In this document: positions 1 through 8,827 of the stretch, piece after piece
Layout of the letters: each line of letters starts with the position of its first letter
Position numbering within the stretch: the first letter of the stretch is position 1
DNA from: Streptomyces sp. WM6378
Lineage (GTDB): Bacteria; Actinomycetota; Actinomycetes; Streptomycetales; Streptomycetaceae
Reading direction: 5' to 3'
Assembly: GCF_001279695.1 (NCBI RefSeq)
Contig: NZ_LGDD01000300.1
Span: forward strand, 1-64,000
DNA: 64,000 bases
Program-made: the position numbers and the translations under genes
Notes under the pieces: model-generated
Told to the model about the DNA's origin: nothing
What the model saw: the letters and a program-made list of their open reading frames with translations, nothing else
Databases searched by the model: none

Positions 1-1608
1 CTCCCCACCACCCTCAACCCCACCACCCTCAACCCCACCACCCCCGAACACCGCCAGGCAGCCGCAGCCATGCGGGTCAAGCTCGACGCGTTGAGCGCCG
101 AGCACGAGAAGGCCCTCGCCGGTGGCGGGGCCAAATACACCGACCGGCACCGAAGGCGCGGAAAGCTACTGGCCCGCGAGCGCGTCGAGTTGCTGCTCGA
201 CCCCGACACCCCGTTCCTGGAACTGTCGCCGCTCGCGGCGTGGGGCAGCGACTACCCCGTCGGCGCCTCGATGGTCACCGGCATCGGCACCGTCGAGGGC
301 GTCGAGTGCCTGATCACCGCCAACGACCCCACCGTGCGCGGCGGCGCGTCCAACCCCTGGACGCTCAAGAAGGCCCTGCGCGCCAACGAGATCGCGTACA
401 CCAACCGGCTGCCCTGCATCAGCCTCGTCGAGTCCGGCGGCGCCGATCTCCCCTCCCAGAAGGAGATCTTCATCCCGGGCGGGGCGATCTTCCGTGACAT
501 CACGCGGCTGTCCGCGGCCGGCATCCCCACCATCGCCGTCGTCTTCGGGAACTCGACCGCCGGCGGCGCGTACGTCCCCGGCATGTCGGACCACACGGTG
601 ATGATCAGGGAACGGAGCAAAGTATTTCTCGGGGGGCCGCCCCTGGTGAAAATGGCCACCGGCGAGGAGAGCGACGACGAGTCGCTCGGCGGGGCCGAGA
701 TGCACGCCCGTACCTCCGGGCTCGCCGATCACTTCGCCGTCGACGAGCAGGACGCGATACGCCAGGCCCGCCGCATCGTCGCCCGCCTCAACCACCGCAA
801 GGCGCAGCCGGATCCGACCAAGATCGTAGAGCCGCCCGAGTACGACGAGGACGAGCTGCTCGGCATCGTGCCCGAGGACCTCAAGACCCCCTTCGACCCG
901 CGCGAGGTCATCGCCCGGATCGTGGACGGCTCGGACTTCGACGAGTTCAAGGCGCTCTACGGGCCCAGCCTGGTCACCGGCTGGGCCGAGCTGCACGGCT
1001 ACCCCATCGGCATCCTCGCCAACGCCCAGGGCGTCCTCTTCTCCGCCGAGTCGCAGAAGGCCGCCCAGTTCATCCAGCTCGCCAACCAGCGCGACATCCC
1101 CCTCCTCTTCCTCCACAACACCACCGGTTACATGGTCGGCAAGGAGTACGAGCAGGGCGGCATCATCAAGCACGGCGCGATGATGATCAATGCGGTGTCG
1201 AATTCCAGAGTTCCTCATCTGTCAGTGCTGCTGGGGGCTTCCTACGGAGCCGGGCACTACGGCATGTGCGGCCGCGCCTACGACCCCCGCTTCCTGTTCG
1301 CCTGGCCGAGCGCCAAGTCCGCCGTCATGGGGCCGCAGCAGCTGGCCGGCGTCCTGTCGATCGTGGCCCGGGCCTCCGCCGAGGCCAAGGGGCAGCCGTA
1401 CGACGACGACGCGGACGCCGCGCTGCGCGCCATGGTGGAGCAGCAGATCGAAGCCGAGTCGCTGCCGATGTTCCTGTCCGGGCGGCTGTACGACGACGGG
1501 GTCATCGACCCCCGCGACACCCGCACCGTCCTCGGAATCTGCCTGTCGGCGATCCACACCGCTCCCGTCGAAGGCGCCCGCGGCGGCTTCGGCATCTTCC
1601 GGATGTGA
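1..1608 (+). CDS. Acyl-CoA carboxylase beta (carboxyltransferase) subunit, 5'-truncated by window edge
   Basis: This is the biotin-dependent carboxyltransferase half of an acyl-CoA carboxylase, transferring carboxyl from carboxybiotin to an acyl-CoA in the cytoplasm. The first Met in the window is at 70, but the frame is open back to base 1 and reads a low-complexity stretch with repeated TTLNP before joining conserved sequence, so the true start lies upstream. From Met70 there are 512 residues. Crotonase-fold carboxyltransferase signatures are visible: NPWTLKKALRANEI, LVESGGADLP, the glycine-rich GNSTAGGAYVPGMSD and, in the C-terminal half, GASYGAGHYGMCGRAY. The NPWTLKKALRANEIA and SGGADLP segments resemble methylcrotonyl-CoA carboxylase beta chains, so a branched-chain or terpenoid acyl-CoA is a plausible substrate. 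Six bases separate it from the alpha subunit gene, indicating one operon. Confidence 0.9.
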   Translation, partial: LPTTLNPTTLNPTTPEHRQAAAAMRVKLDALSAEHEKALAGGGAKYTDRHRRRGKLLARERVELLLDPDTPFLELSPLAAWGSDYPVGASMVTGIGTVEGVECLITANDPTVRGGASNPWTLKKALRANEIAYTNRLPCISLVESGGADLPSQKEIFIPGGAIFRDITRLSAAGIPTIAVVFGNSTAGGAYVPGMSDHTVMIRERSKVFLGGPPLVKMATGEESDDESLGGAEMHARTSGLADHFAVDEQDAIRQARRIVARLNHRKAQPDPTKIVEPPEYDEDELLGIVPEDLKTPFDPREVIARIVDGSDFDEFKALYGPSLVTGWAELHGYPIGILANAQGVLFSAESQKAAQFIQLANQRDIPLLFLHNTTGYMVGKEYEQGGIIKHGAMMINAVSNSRVPHLSVLLGASYGAGHYGMCGRAYDPRFLFAWPSAKSAVMGPQQLAGVLSIVARASAEAKGQPYDDDADAALRAMVEQQIEAESLPMFLSGRLYDDGVIDPRDTRTVLGICLSAIHTAPVEGARGGFGIFRM

Positions 1609-1937
1609 GGGCCATGATCGAGTCCGTACTTGTCGCCAACCGGGGCGAGATCGCCTGCCGGGTCTTCCGCACCTGCCGTGACCTGGGCATTTCCACGGTC
1701 GCGGTGTTCTCGGACGCCGACGCGGGCGCCCTGCACGTACGAGAGGCGGACAGCTCCGTACGGCTGCCGGGGGTCACGCCCGCCGAGACGTACCTGCGCG
1801 GCGACCTCATCGTGAAGGCCGCCCTCGCCGCCGGCGCCGACGCCGTGCACCCCGGCTACGGCTTCCTCTCCGAGAACGCCGACTTCGCGCGGTCCGTCAC
1901 CGGCGCCGGGCTCACCTGGATCGGCCCGCCCCCCGAG

Positions 1938-2036
1938 GCCATCGAGGCCATGGCCTCCAAGACCCGTGCCAAGGAACTCATGGGTCTGCCACCCCTTGAC
2001 CTCGCCGACGTCACCGAGGACGACCTCCCTCTCCTC
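1938..2036 (+). repeat. 99-bp direct repeat, copy A (native position)
   Basis: This 99-base stretch of the biotin carboxylase gene is repeated without a mismatch at 2576-2674. Here it sits in its expected place: the encoded MASKTRAKELMG block follows GPPPEAIEA as in intact homologues. It ends at CTCCCTCTCCTC, the same point at which the tandem duplication begins. Confidence 0.95.
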
Positions 2037-2053
2037 ACGACCTCCCTCTCCTC
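2020..2053 (+). repeat. 17-bp tandem duplication causing a frameshift
   Basis: ACGACCTCCCTCTCCTC occurs twice head to tail (2020-2036 and 2037-2053). Seventeen bases is not a multiple of three, so the second copy shifts the frame. Deleting it restores the conserved ATP-grasp sequence LLIKASAGGGGRG. Confidence 0.95.
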
Positions 2054-2575
2054 ATCAAGGCCTCGGCGGGTGGCGGCGGACGCGGAATGAGGATCGTTCG
2101 TCAACTGACAGACATCAATCATCAGTTGATGTCGGCCCGAACCGAGGCCCTCGCCGCCTTCGGTGACGGCACCGTCTTCGTCGAGCCCTACATCGAGGGC
2201 GGACGCCACGTCGAGGTCCAGGTCCTCGCCGACGCCCACGGCACCGTCTGGGTGCTCGGCACCCGCGACTGCTCCCTCCAGCGCCGCCACCAGAAGGTCA
2301 TCGAGGAAGCCCCCGCGCCCGGCCTGAGCCCCGAGCTGACCGACGAGCTCCACACCCTCGCCGTACGCGCCGCGAAGGCCACCGACTACCGGGGCGCCGG
2401 CACCGTCGAGTTCCTGGTCGCCGACTCCAAGGCCCACTTCTTGGAGATGAACACCCGCCTCCAGGTCGAACACCCCGTCACCGAGGCCGTGTTCGGCGTC
2501 GACCTGGTCGCCCTCCAGGTCCGCATCGCCGAAGGCGAAGCCCTCCCGCCGACGCCGCCCGCCCCTCGGGGCCAC

Positions 2576-2674
2576 GCCATCGAGGCCATGGCCTCCAAGA
2601 CCCGTGCCAAGGAACTCATGGGTCTGCCACCCCTTGACCTCGCCGACGTCACCGAGGACGACCTCCCTCTCCTC
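2576..2674 (+). repeat. 99-bp direct repeat, copy B (ectopic)
   Basis: This is a perfect copy of 1938-2036 lying 638 bases downstream in the same gene. The left edge is a 12-base microhomology (GCCATCGAGGCC) shared by the native GHAIEA codons and the donor EAIEA codons. The right edge falls at CTCCTC. It replaces the conserved stretch that should encode RLYAEDP and the residues before TGTIHQL. Confidence 0.95.
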
Positions 2675-3602
2675 GACCGGAACCATCCATCAACTGGCCA
2701 TCGACGGCGTCCGGTTGGACACGGGCTACGCCGCCGGCGACGCCATCGGCGTCCACTACGACCCCATGCTCGCCAAGGCCGTCGCCCACGCCCCCACCCG
2801 CGCCGAAGCCGCCCGCAAGCTGGCCCGCGCCCTCGAACGCGCCCGCATCCACGGCCCGGCCACCAACCGTGACCTGCTCGTACGCTCCCTGCGCCACCCC
2901 GAGTTCGCCGACGGGCCGACCGGAGCCTGCTTCCGCATCGACACCGGCTTCTACGACCGCAACCTCCCCGAACTCACCACCCCCACCCCCGGCGCCCACC
3001 TCGCCGCGCTCGCCGCAGCCCTGGCGGACGCGGCCTCCCGCGCCGGCCGGTTCGGCGGCGGCTGGCGCAACGTACCGTCGCAGCAGCAGGTCAAGCGGTA
3101 CGGCGAGCACGAGGTCCGCTACCGGCTCACCCGCCGCGGCCTCGAAGCCGACGGCTGCCCCGAGGTGCGCCTCGACGCCGCCGAGCCCGATCGTGTCAGG
3201 CTCGAAATCGACGGCGTGGTACGCGAGTTCGCCGTCGCGCGGTACGGCGGTGACGCCGTCTACGTCGACACGGCGTCCGGCTCGCACGCCCTCACCGCCC
3301 ACCCCCGCTTCACCGACCCCAGCGACCTCGTCGCGCCCGGCTCGCTGCTCGCCCCCATGCCGGGTGTCGTCGTGCGGGTCGCCGACGGCGTCGAGGAGGG
3401 CTGTCGTGTCGCCGCCGGACAGCCGCTGCTCTGGCTGGAGGCCATGAAGATGGAGCACCGCATCAGCGCTCCCGCCGCCGGCACGCTCACCGCGCTCCAC
3501 GCCGTCCCCGGCCGCCAGGTCGAGGTCGGCGCCCTGCTCGCCGTAGTCACCCCGTAACGCGTCCCCCAGTCGTTCCGTGATCGCTCAGGAGGCCGAACCA
3601 GC

Positions 3603-4736
3603 ATGACCGGAGTCATCGAGAGCCAGGAGAACAAGGATCTGCGCGCCGCCGTCGCCGCACTGGGGGCCCGGCACGGACGCGGGTTCGACCGCGCGGCCCT
3701 GTGGTCGGAGGCCGCCAAGCTCGGCTACCTCGGCGTGAACCTGCCCGAGCAGTACGGCGGCGGAGGCGGCGGCATGGCCGAACTGTCCATCGTCCTTGAG
3801 GAGTTGGGGTCGGCCGGCTGCCCGCTCCTGATGATGGTGGTCTCGCCCGCCATCTGCGGCACCGTCATCGCCCGCTTCGGTACGGACGCCCAGCAGCGGC
3901 AGTGGCTGCCGGGCCTCGCCGACGGGTCGCTCACCATGGCCTTCGGCATCACCGAGCCCGACGCCGGATCCAACTCGCACCGCATCACCACCACCGCCCG
4001 GCACGACGGCGACGGCTGGGTCCTCACGGGCCGCAAGGTGTTCATCTCGGGTGTGGACATAGCCGATGCCACGCTCATCGTCGGCCGCACCGAAGACGCC
4101 CGCACAGGCAGCCTCAAGCCCTGCCTGTTCATCGTCCCGCGCGACACCCCCGGCTTCCAGCGCTCACAGATCGACATGGAACTCCAGGCCGCGGAGAAGC
4201 AGTTCGAGCTGGTCCTCGACGACGTACGGCTGCCCGCCGAATCCCTCGTCGGCGACGAGGACGCCGGCCTGCTCCAGCTGTTCGCCGGGCTCAACCCCGA
4301 GCGGATCATGACGGCCGCGTTCGCGATCGGCATGGGCCGCTACGCGCTCGCGAAAGCCGTCGACTACGCGGGGACCCGGCAGGTGTGGAAGCTCCCCATC
4401 GGCGGCCACCAAGCCATCGCCCACCCCCTCGCCCAGGCCCACATCGAGCTCGAACTGGCCCGCCTGATGATGCAGAAGGCCGCCGCGCTGTACGACGCGG
4501 GCGACGACATCGGGGCGGGTGAGGCCGCCAACATGGCCAAGTACGCGGCCGCCGAGGCCTGCGTCAAGGCCGTCGACCAGGCCGTCCACACCCTTGGCGG
4601 CAACGGCCTGACCCGCGAGTACGGGCTCGCTTCGCTGATCACGGCGGCGAGGGTGGCCCGGATCGCGCCGGTCAGCCGCGAGATGATCCTCAACTACGTG
4701 TCCCACCAGTCGCTGGGGCTGCCCAAGTCGTACTAG
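3603..4736 (+). CDS. Acyl-CoA dehydrogenase
   Basis: This is a 377-residue FAD-dependent acyl-CoA dehydrogenase introducing an alpha,beta double bond in an acyl-CoA. The N-terminal helical domain is followed by the beta-domain signature FGITEPDAGSNSHRITTTA near residues 115-135 and LTGRKVFISG. The C-terminal helical domain contains HTLGGNGLTREYG. Near residue 355, where many family members have Tyr-Glu-Gly-Thr carrying the catalytic base, the sequence reads APVS, so the base must lie elsewhere, as in some subfamilies. AGGAGG lies just upstream of ATG 3603. It follows the carboxylase genes by 45 bases, and the set resembles leucine- or terpenoid-type acyl-CoA degradation. Substrate is not determinable from sequence. 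Confidence 0.9.
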   Translation: MTGVIESQENKDLRAAVAALGARHGRGFDRAALWSEAAKLGYLGVNLPEQYGGGGGGMAELSIVLEELGSAGCPLLMMVVSPAICGTVIARFGTDAQQRQWLPGLADGSLTMAFGITEPDAGSNSHRITTTARHDGDGWVLTGRKVFISGVDIADATLIVGRTEDARTGSLKPCLFIVPRDTPGFQRSQIDMELQAAEKQFELVLDDVRLPAESLVGDEDAGLLQLFAGLNPERIMTAAFAIGMGRYALAKAVDYAGTRQVWKLPIGGHQAIAHPLAQAHIELELARLMMQKAAALYDAGDDIGAGEAANMAKYAAAEACVKAVDQAVHTLGGNGLTREYGLASLITAARVARIAPVSREMILNYVSHQSLGLPKSY

Positions 4737-4874
4737 GTGCTCCGCTGAGGTGCGTGGGTGTCCAACGCAGGCCCGGTGGGGGCCGGTCGCGCCCACGCGG
4801 CGGAGCCGCACAATGTCACAGCCCCGCGCCCCCATCCGCACGTACTTCTGCTCTGACGTACCAGGAGGCCCCGC

Positions 4875-6524
4875 ATGGACTCCCCCCGTATCTTCCGCAG
4901 CGAATACGCCGACGTGCCCCTCGTCGACGAGCCCATCCACGAGGCGGTTCTCGCCCGATCCACCACGACCCACCCGGACGCCGTCGCCCTCATCGACGGC
5001 GCCGACCCCAGCGGAACCACCACGATCACCTATGGTCAACTCGACGTCTGGCACCGCAAGTTGGCGGCATCACTGGCCGCGTCCGGCCTGCGTAAGGGGG
5101 ACGTGGTCGCCCTGCACAGCCCCAATTCGATCCTCTACCCCGTGGTGTTCTACGGGGCGTGCCGGGCCGGGGCGGCCGTCACCACGGTGCATCCGCTGAG
5201 CACCGCCGAGGAGTTCGCCAAGCAGCTCGCGGACTCCTCCGCGCGCTGGATCGTCACCGTGTCCCCGCTCCTGGAGACCGCCCGCCGGGCCGCCGAACTC
5301 GCGGGCGGCATCGAGGAGATCCTCGTCTGCGACCGGGCCGAGGGCCACCGCTCGATCGTCCACGACCTCCTGATGGGCGACGACGCCCCCGAGCCCGCCG
5401 TCGCCATCGACCCCGCCGAGGACATCGCCGTACTGCCGTACTCGTCCGGCACCACAGGCGTCCCCAAAGGCGTCATGCTCACCCACCGCAACATCGCCAC
5501 CAACCTGGCCCAACTGCACCCGCTGGTCCCGCTGGTGCCGGGCGAGCGCATCCTCGCCGTGCTGCCCTTCTTCCACATCTACGGCATGACCGCCCTCATG
5601 AACGCGCCCCTGCGGTCCGGCGCGACCGTCGTCGTGCTGCCGCGTTTCGACCTCGACCAGTTCCTCGGCGCGATCGAGAAACACCGCATCACCAGCCTGT
5701 ACGTGGCCCCGCCCATCGTGCTCGCGCTGGCGAAACACCCCGCGGTCGCCCAGTACGACCTCTCCTCCCTGGAGTACATCGTCAGCGCGGCCGCCCCGCT
5801 CGACTCCCGCCTGGCGACGGCCTGTTCGGCCCGGCTCAAGCTGCCGCCGGTGCGTCAGGCGTACGGCATGACCGAGCTGTCGCCCGGCAGCCACATGGTC
5901 CCGCTGGCCACCGCGGCCCGTTCCCCGAACTCTCCATCGCTTTCGAGCGGGGGCGACCCCGGTCCGGGCGCGGTCGGCAAGCTGCTGCCGTCCACCGAGA
6001 TGCGCATCCTGCGCCTGGACGACCCGGCGCATGACGCCGAACCCGGCGAGGAGGGCGAGGTCGCGATCCGCGGCCCGCAGGTCATGAAGGGCTACCTCGG
6101 CCGCCCCGAAGCCACCGCCGACATGATCGACGCGGACGGCTGGCTGCACACCGGCGACGTCGGCCGCGTCGACGACAACGGCTGGCTGTACGTCGTCGAC
6201 CGGGTCAAGGAACTCATCAAGTACAAGGGCTTCCAAGTCGCCCCCGCCGACCTGGAAGCCCTCCTGCTCACCCACCCCGCGATCGCGGACGCCGCCGTCA
6301 TCGGCGTGTACGACGCCGACGGCAACGAGGTGCCCAAGGCCTTCGTCGTACGCCAGCCGGGAGCGCCGGACCTCGGCGCGGACGAGCTGATGGCGTACGT
6401 CGCCGAACGCGTCGCCCCGTACAAGAAGATCCGCCGCGTGGAGTTCGTCGAGAGCGTGCCCCGCGCCGCGTCCGGCAAGATCCTGCGACGCGAGCTGCGC
6501 CAACGAGAAAAGGACCAGACGTGA
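4875..6524 (+). CDS. AMP-forming acyl-CoA ligase, 4-coumarate:CoA ligase type
   Basis: This is a 549-residue ANL-superfamily enzyme that activates a carboxylic acid with ATP and joins it to CoA. The P-loop box YSSGTTGVPKGVMLTHRN lies near residue 195, followed by the YGMTE box, the TGDVGRVDDNGWLYVVDRVK hinge region and the catalytic lysine in PRAASGKILRRELRQ near the C-terminus. The RVKELIKYKGFQVAP segment is typical of 4CL-like enzymes. AGGAGG precedes ATG 4875. The stop overlaps the next gene by four bases (GTGA), implying translational coupling. It probably feeds the acyl-CoA dehydrogenase/hydratase pathway encoded beside it. Residues 340-352 carry an unusual serine-rich stretch. Confidence 0.92.
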   Translation: MDSPRIFRSEYADVPLVDEPIHEAVLARSTTTHPDAVALIDGADPSGTTTITYGQLDVWHRKLAASLAASGLRKGDVVALHSPNSILYPVVFYGACRAGAAVTTVHPLSTAEEFAKQLADSSARWIVTVSPLLETARRAAELAGGIEEILVCDRAEGHRSIVHDLLMGDDAPEPAVAIDPAEDIAVLPYSSGTTGVPKGVMLTHRNIATNLAQLHPLVPLVPGERILAVLPFFHIYGMTALMNAPLRSGATVVVLPRFDLDQFLGAIEKHRITSLYVAPPIVLALAKHPAVAQYDLSSLEYIVSAAAPLDSRLATACSARLKLPPVRQAYGMTELSPGSHMVPLATAARSPNSPSLSSGGDPGPGAVGKLLPSTEMRILRLDDPAHDAEPGEEGEVAIRGPQVMKGYLGRPEATADMIDADGWLHTGDVGRVDDNGWLYVVDRVKELIKYKGFQVAPADLEALLLTHPAIADAAVIGVYDADGNEVPKAFVVRQPGAPDLGADELMAYVAERVAPYKKIRRVEFVESVPRAASGKILRRELRQREKDQT

Positions 6525-7255
6525 CGTACCTCCAGGCCGCCCACGACCGGGGCATCACCACCCTCGCCCTCGACTCGCCCGCCAACCGCAACGCGCTGTC
6601 GGCGGCCCTGGTGGCCGAGCTCGGCGAGGCGCTCGCACGGTGCGCCGAGGACGCGGACGTACGGGCCGTGCTGCTCACCCACACCGGCGGCACGTTCTGC
6701 GCGGGCGCCGACTTGAAGGCCCCGCCGGACCCGGCGGCCTTCGTGGGCCTGATGCGTACGGTCGTGGAACTTCCCAAACCGGTCGTGGCGCGGGTCACCG
6801 GCCACGTCCGCGCGGGCGGCCTCGGGCTGCTGGCGGCGTGCGACATCACGGTCGCGGGGCCCGGATCCTCGTACGCCTTCACCGAGGCGCGGCTCGGCCT
6901 AGCGCCGGCCGTGATCTCCATGCCGGTGCTGCCCCGCATGGACCCGCGCGCGGCGAGCCGCTACTACCTGACGGGCGAGCGGTTCGACGCGGCGGAGGCG
7001 GCCCGCACCGGGCTCGTCACGCTCGCCGCCGACGACGTCGACGAGGCCCTCGCACCGGTCCTCGACGGGCTGCGCCGGTCCTCGCCGCAGGGCCTGGCCG
7101 CGTCGAAGGCTCTGGTCACGGCTACCGTGTCGGAGACCTTCGACCGCTGGTCCAAGGAACTGACCGCCCGCTCGGCGTCCCTCTTCGCCTCCGCCGAGGC
7201 GCGGGAGGGAGTGACGGCCTTCCTCGAACGACGGGACCCCGCATGGGTGTTGTGA
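6521..7255 (+). CDS. Enoyl-CoA hydratase/isomerase family protein
   Basis: This is a 244-residue crotonase-fold protein expected to hydrate an enoyl-CoA. Start GTG 6521 overlaps the CoA ligase stop in a GTGA junction. The oxyanion-hole segments are visible: TGGTFCAGADLKA near residue 60 and GHVRAGGLGLLAACDITVAG near residue 90, followed by FTEARLGLAPA. The usual second catalytic Glu region reads RLGLAPAVIS, with no acidic residue directly after the LG, so the hydratase chemistry could be altered. It sits between the CoA ligase and a TetR regulator in one transcription unit. Confidence 0.88.
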   Translation: MTYLQAAHDRGITTLALDSPANRNALSAALVAELGEALARCAEDADVRAVLLTHTGGTFCAGADLKAPPDPAAFVGLMRTVVELPKPVVARVTGHVRAGGLGLLAACDITVAGPGSSYAFTEARLGLAPAVISMPVLPRMDPRAASRYYLTGERFDAAEAARTGLVTLAADDVDEALAPVLDGLRRSSPQGLAASKALVTATVSETFDRWSKELTARSASLFASAEAREGVTAFLERRDPAWVL

Positions 7256-7845
7256 CCCCACCGAAGACGATGCCACCGAAGACCCCGAAGCAGGACCGCA
7301 GCCGGGCCACCCGTCAGCGCCTCCTGGAGGCCGCCGTGGCGTGCCTGGCCGAGCACGGCTGGGCGGGCTCGACCGTGTCGGTGGTCGCCGAGCGCGCCGG
7401 GGTCTCGCGGGGCGCCGCCCAGCACCACTTCCCGACCCGCGAGGACCTGTTCACGGCGGCCGTCGAGTACGTGGCCGAGCAGCGGTCCTCCGCGTTGCGG
7501 GCCCTGGACCGCACGGACCGGCGGGAGGTCGTGGCCGCGCTGGTCGGCCTCTACACGGGCCCGCTGTTCCGGGCCGCGTTGCACCTGTGGGTCGCCGCGG
7601 CCAACGAGCCCCAGCTGCACGCCCGGGTCACCGAGCTGGAGGCCAAGGTGGGCCGCGAGTCGCACCGCATCGCGGTGGAACTGCTCGCCGCGGACGAGTC
7701 CGTACCGGGCGTACGGGAGACGGTGCAGGGCTTCCTCGACATGGCCCGGGGCCTGGGCCTGGCCAACCTGCTCACCGACGACGCGGCCCGCAGGGAGGGG
7801 GTCGTGGCCCAGTGGGCGGTGCTCCTCGACGAGGCGCTGCGCTGA
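7243..7845 (+). CDS. TetR-family transcriptional regulator
   Basis: This is a protein of about 200 residues with an N-terminal TetR helix-turn-helix (RQRLLEAAVACLAEHGW, then VAERAGVSRGAAQHHFP) and a variable ligand-binding C-terminal domain. It is probably the local repressor of the upstream acyl-CoA operon, with an acyl-CoA ligand inferred from context only. The start is uncertain: ATG 7243, GTG 7252 (forming a GTGA overlap with the preceding stop) and ATG 7270 are in frame. Transcription ends at the hairpin at 7869-7901, shared with the convergent rodlin gene. Confidence 0.88.
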   Translation: MGVVTPPKTMPPKTPKQDRSRATRQRLLEAAVACLAEHGWAGSTVSVVAERAGVSRGAAQHHFPTREDLFTAAVEYVAEQRSSALRALDRTDRREVVAALVGLYTGPLFRAALHLWVAAANEPQLHARVTELEAKVGRESHRIAVELLAADESVPGVRETVQGFLDMARGLGLANLLTDDAARREGVVAQWAVLLDEALR

Positions 7846-7868
7846 GGCGGCGGGCCCTGGCACACGGA

Positions 7869-7901
7869 ACGGCCGGGCCCGGATGACCCGGGCCCGGCCG
7901 T
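7869..7901. terminator. Bidirectional hairpin terminator between TetR and rodlin genes
   Basis: Perfect 14-bp arms (7869-7882 and 7888-7901) surround a 5-base loop between two convergent genes. The stem is almost entirely G/C with no T-run, as is usual in Streptomyces. Confidence 0.8.
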
Positions 7902-7913
7902 CGACCAGGCTGT

Positions 7914-8318
7914 TCAGCCCTTGCCGTTGCCGGAGAGGATCGGGATCTCGTCCAGGATGTGCGAGAGCGGCTCGTCGCCCTTGACCTGCGTCGAGTTCTC
8001 CGTGCACTGCTGGTTCTGCGGAGCGGAGAGGATCGGCACGTCCTGGAGTACGGAGACCGGCACGACGCCGACGACGGACGCGGCGTTGACCTTGACCGGA
8101 GCACCGGCACAGAGCTTGTTGAGGGAGCCCTGAACCAGGGTCATCTGGGGAGCCATGTCACCGTCGGTCTTCGAGTTGCCGAAGGCCTGCTGAGCACCGT
8201 TGCCGCTGAGCGTCTTCGTGCCGTTGTGGTCGCCGACGGCCATGGCCTGCGGCGCGGCCATCATCGCGACACCGGACACGGCTGCGGCGACGACTGCGGC
8301 CGACCACACCTTCTGCAT
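7914..8318 (-). CDS. Rodlin-family protein (third, divergent copy)
   Basis: This is a 134-residue secreted rodlin. Rodlins organise chaplin fibrils into the rodlet layer on aerial hyphae and spores. An N-terminal signal peptide ends near PQAMA. The mature part has the rodlin landmarks FGNSKTDGDM, LVQGSLNK, VVPVSVLQDVP, SAPQNQQCTENSTQ and KGDEPLSHILDEIP, with two cysteines. It is the most divergent of the three rodlins here, differing in the signal peptide (MQKVWSAAVVAAAVSG) and in KLCAGAPVKVNAAS. It is separated from the other two by a small ORF and has no clear copy of the CGTAAC/CGTTGA-type promoter seen for them, so its control may differ. Confidence 0.93.
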   Translation of the reverse strand: MQKVWSAAVVAAAVSGVAMMAAPQAMAVGDHNGTKTLSGNGAQQAFGNSKTDGDMAPQMTLVQGSLNKLCAGAPVKVNAASVVGVVPVSVLQDVPILSAPQNQQCTENSTQVKGDEPLSHILDEIPILSGNGKG

Positions 8319-8390
8319 GTCTGCTCCTGTGGGTCTGATTCCACTGACGGGGATCCGTGAAGAGAAACGGTAAGAATCTCTTTCGGTTGT

Positions 8391-8411
8391 GCTCTGTCCC
8401 CCAAACAGAGC
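8391..8411. promoter_or_regulatory. Inverted repeat GCTCTGT-N7-ACAGAGC, possible operator
   Basis: Two perfect 7-bp arms (8391-8397 and 8405-8411) flank a C-rich spacer in the region between the divergent rodlin (start 8318) and the small ORF at 8477. It may be a regulator site or an mRNA hairpin. No protein can be assigned. Confidence 0.4.
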
Positions 8412-8476
8412 ATTGTGGAATTCGAATCCGGTCGGCCGTGGTAATACGCAGTCACCACGACCGAGGGTGAGGAATC

Positions 8477-8671
8477 ATGACTGAGACGCAGGATGCCTGG
8501 CGCCGGCAGACTTTCATCCCGATCACCCGTCGTCAATTCGAGAGCGAGGCGGCGGCCGAACCCATGTACGCGGCTCTGGTGCGTTCCTGGGTCGCCGAAG
8601 GGCGTACGGTTCCGGGTCGCCCCGACTGGGAATGGAATCAGCTCGTCAACGGGTTCTGCTGGCCTTCTTGA
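8477..8671 (+). CDS. Small hypothetical protein
   Basis: This is a 64-residue ORF with a plausible ribosome site (GAGGAATC) directly before ATG 8477. The product is soluble, without signal peptide or membrane segment: it starts MTETQDAWRRQTFIPITRRQ, is rich in Arg and Trp, and ends LVNGFCWPS. I do not recognise a family. It sits alone between two minus-strand rodlin genes, and third-position GC is moderately high, which supports coding. Confidence 0.5.
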   Translation: MTETQDAWRRQTFIPITRRQFESEAAAEPMYAALVRSWVAEGRTVPGRPDWEWNQLVNGFCWPS

Positions 8672-8763
8672 GCACGGCCTTCCCGCATTGCTCGCCCGGT
8701 GCCGGACACGGAAAGACCGGACCTCCCGGAATTCACGGGTGCTCCGGCCGTGGAAAGCACGAT

Positions 8764-8795
8764 GCCGGACCACCGAAGGGATTGGCAGTGGTCCG
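8764..8795 (-). terminator. Hairpin downstream of rodlin gene
   Basis: Arms CCGGACCAC (8764-8772) and GTGGTCCGG (8787-8795) pair perfectly over a 14-base loop, 33 bases beyond the stop of the rodlin at 8828-9235. Confidence 0.6.
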
Positions 8796-8827
8796 GCTGT
8801 CCTGGTGAAACCCGGGCTCAGTGCCGC

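Larger units (their letters stand above)
1614..3557 (+). pseudogene. Biotin carboxylase/biotin carrier (acyl-CoA carboxylase alpha subunit), split into three frame segments
   Basis: An intact product would carboxylate biotin (ATP-grasp biotin carboxylase) and carry it on a C-terminal BCCP domain. The frame opens at ATG 1614 with VLVANRGEIACRVFRTCRDL. It is interrupted at a 17-bp tandem duplication (2020-2053), continues from about 2054 in frame +2 (biotin carboxylase core, including GGRHVEVQVLAD and EMNTRLQVEHPVTE), then loses the conserved region that normally follows GHAIEA because a 99-bp copy of bases 1938-2036 is inserted at 2576-2674. From about 2676 it resumes in the first frame as TGTIHQLAIDG and ends with the biotinylation motif EAMKMEH. 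Removing 2037-2053 restores LLIKASAGGGGRG, the ATP-binding glycine loop. The second lesion is a replacement: the expected RLYAEDP block is absent. As written no functional alpha subunit can be made. An assembly error is a serious alternative because both lesions share the same junction sequence. Confidence 0.88.

Noticed and set aside
166..1218. 350-codon minus-strand open frame opposite the carboxyltransferase gene
   Set aside because: The product is Val/Gly/Asp-rich without known motifs; the plus-strand frame carries clear family signatures. It is a typical high-GC shadow.
5070..6503. 477-codon minus-strand frame opposite the CoA ligase
   Set aside because: Low-complexity translation and no start signals; the plus strand encodes complete ANL motifs.
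8319..8476. BldN-like promoter for the rodlin at 7914
   Set aside because: No CGTAAC/CGTTGA pair with 16-17 spacing was found; the nearest combination has a 14-base spacer.
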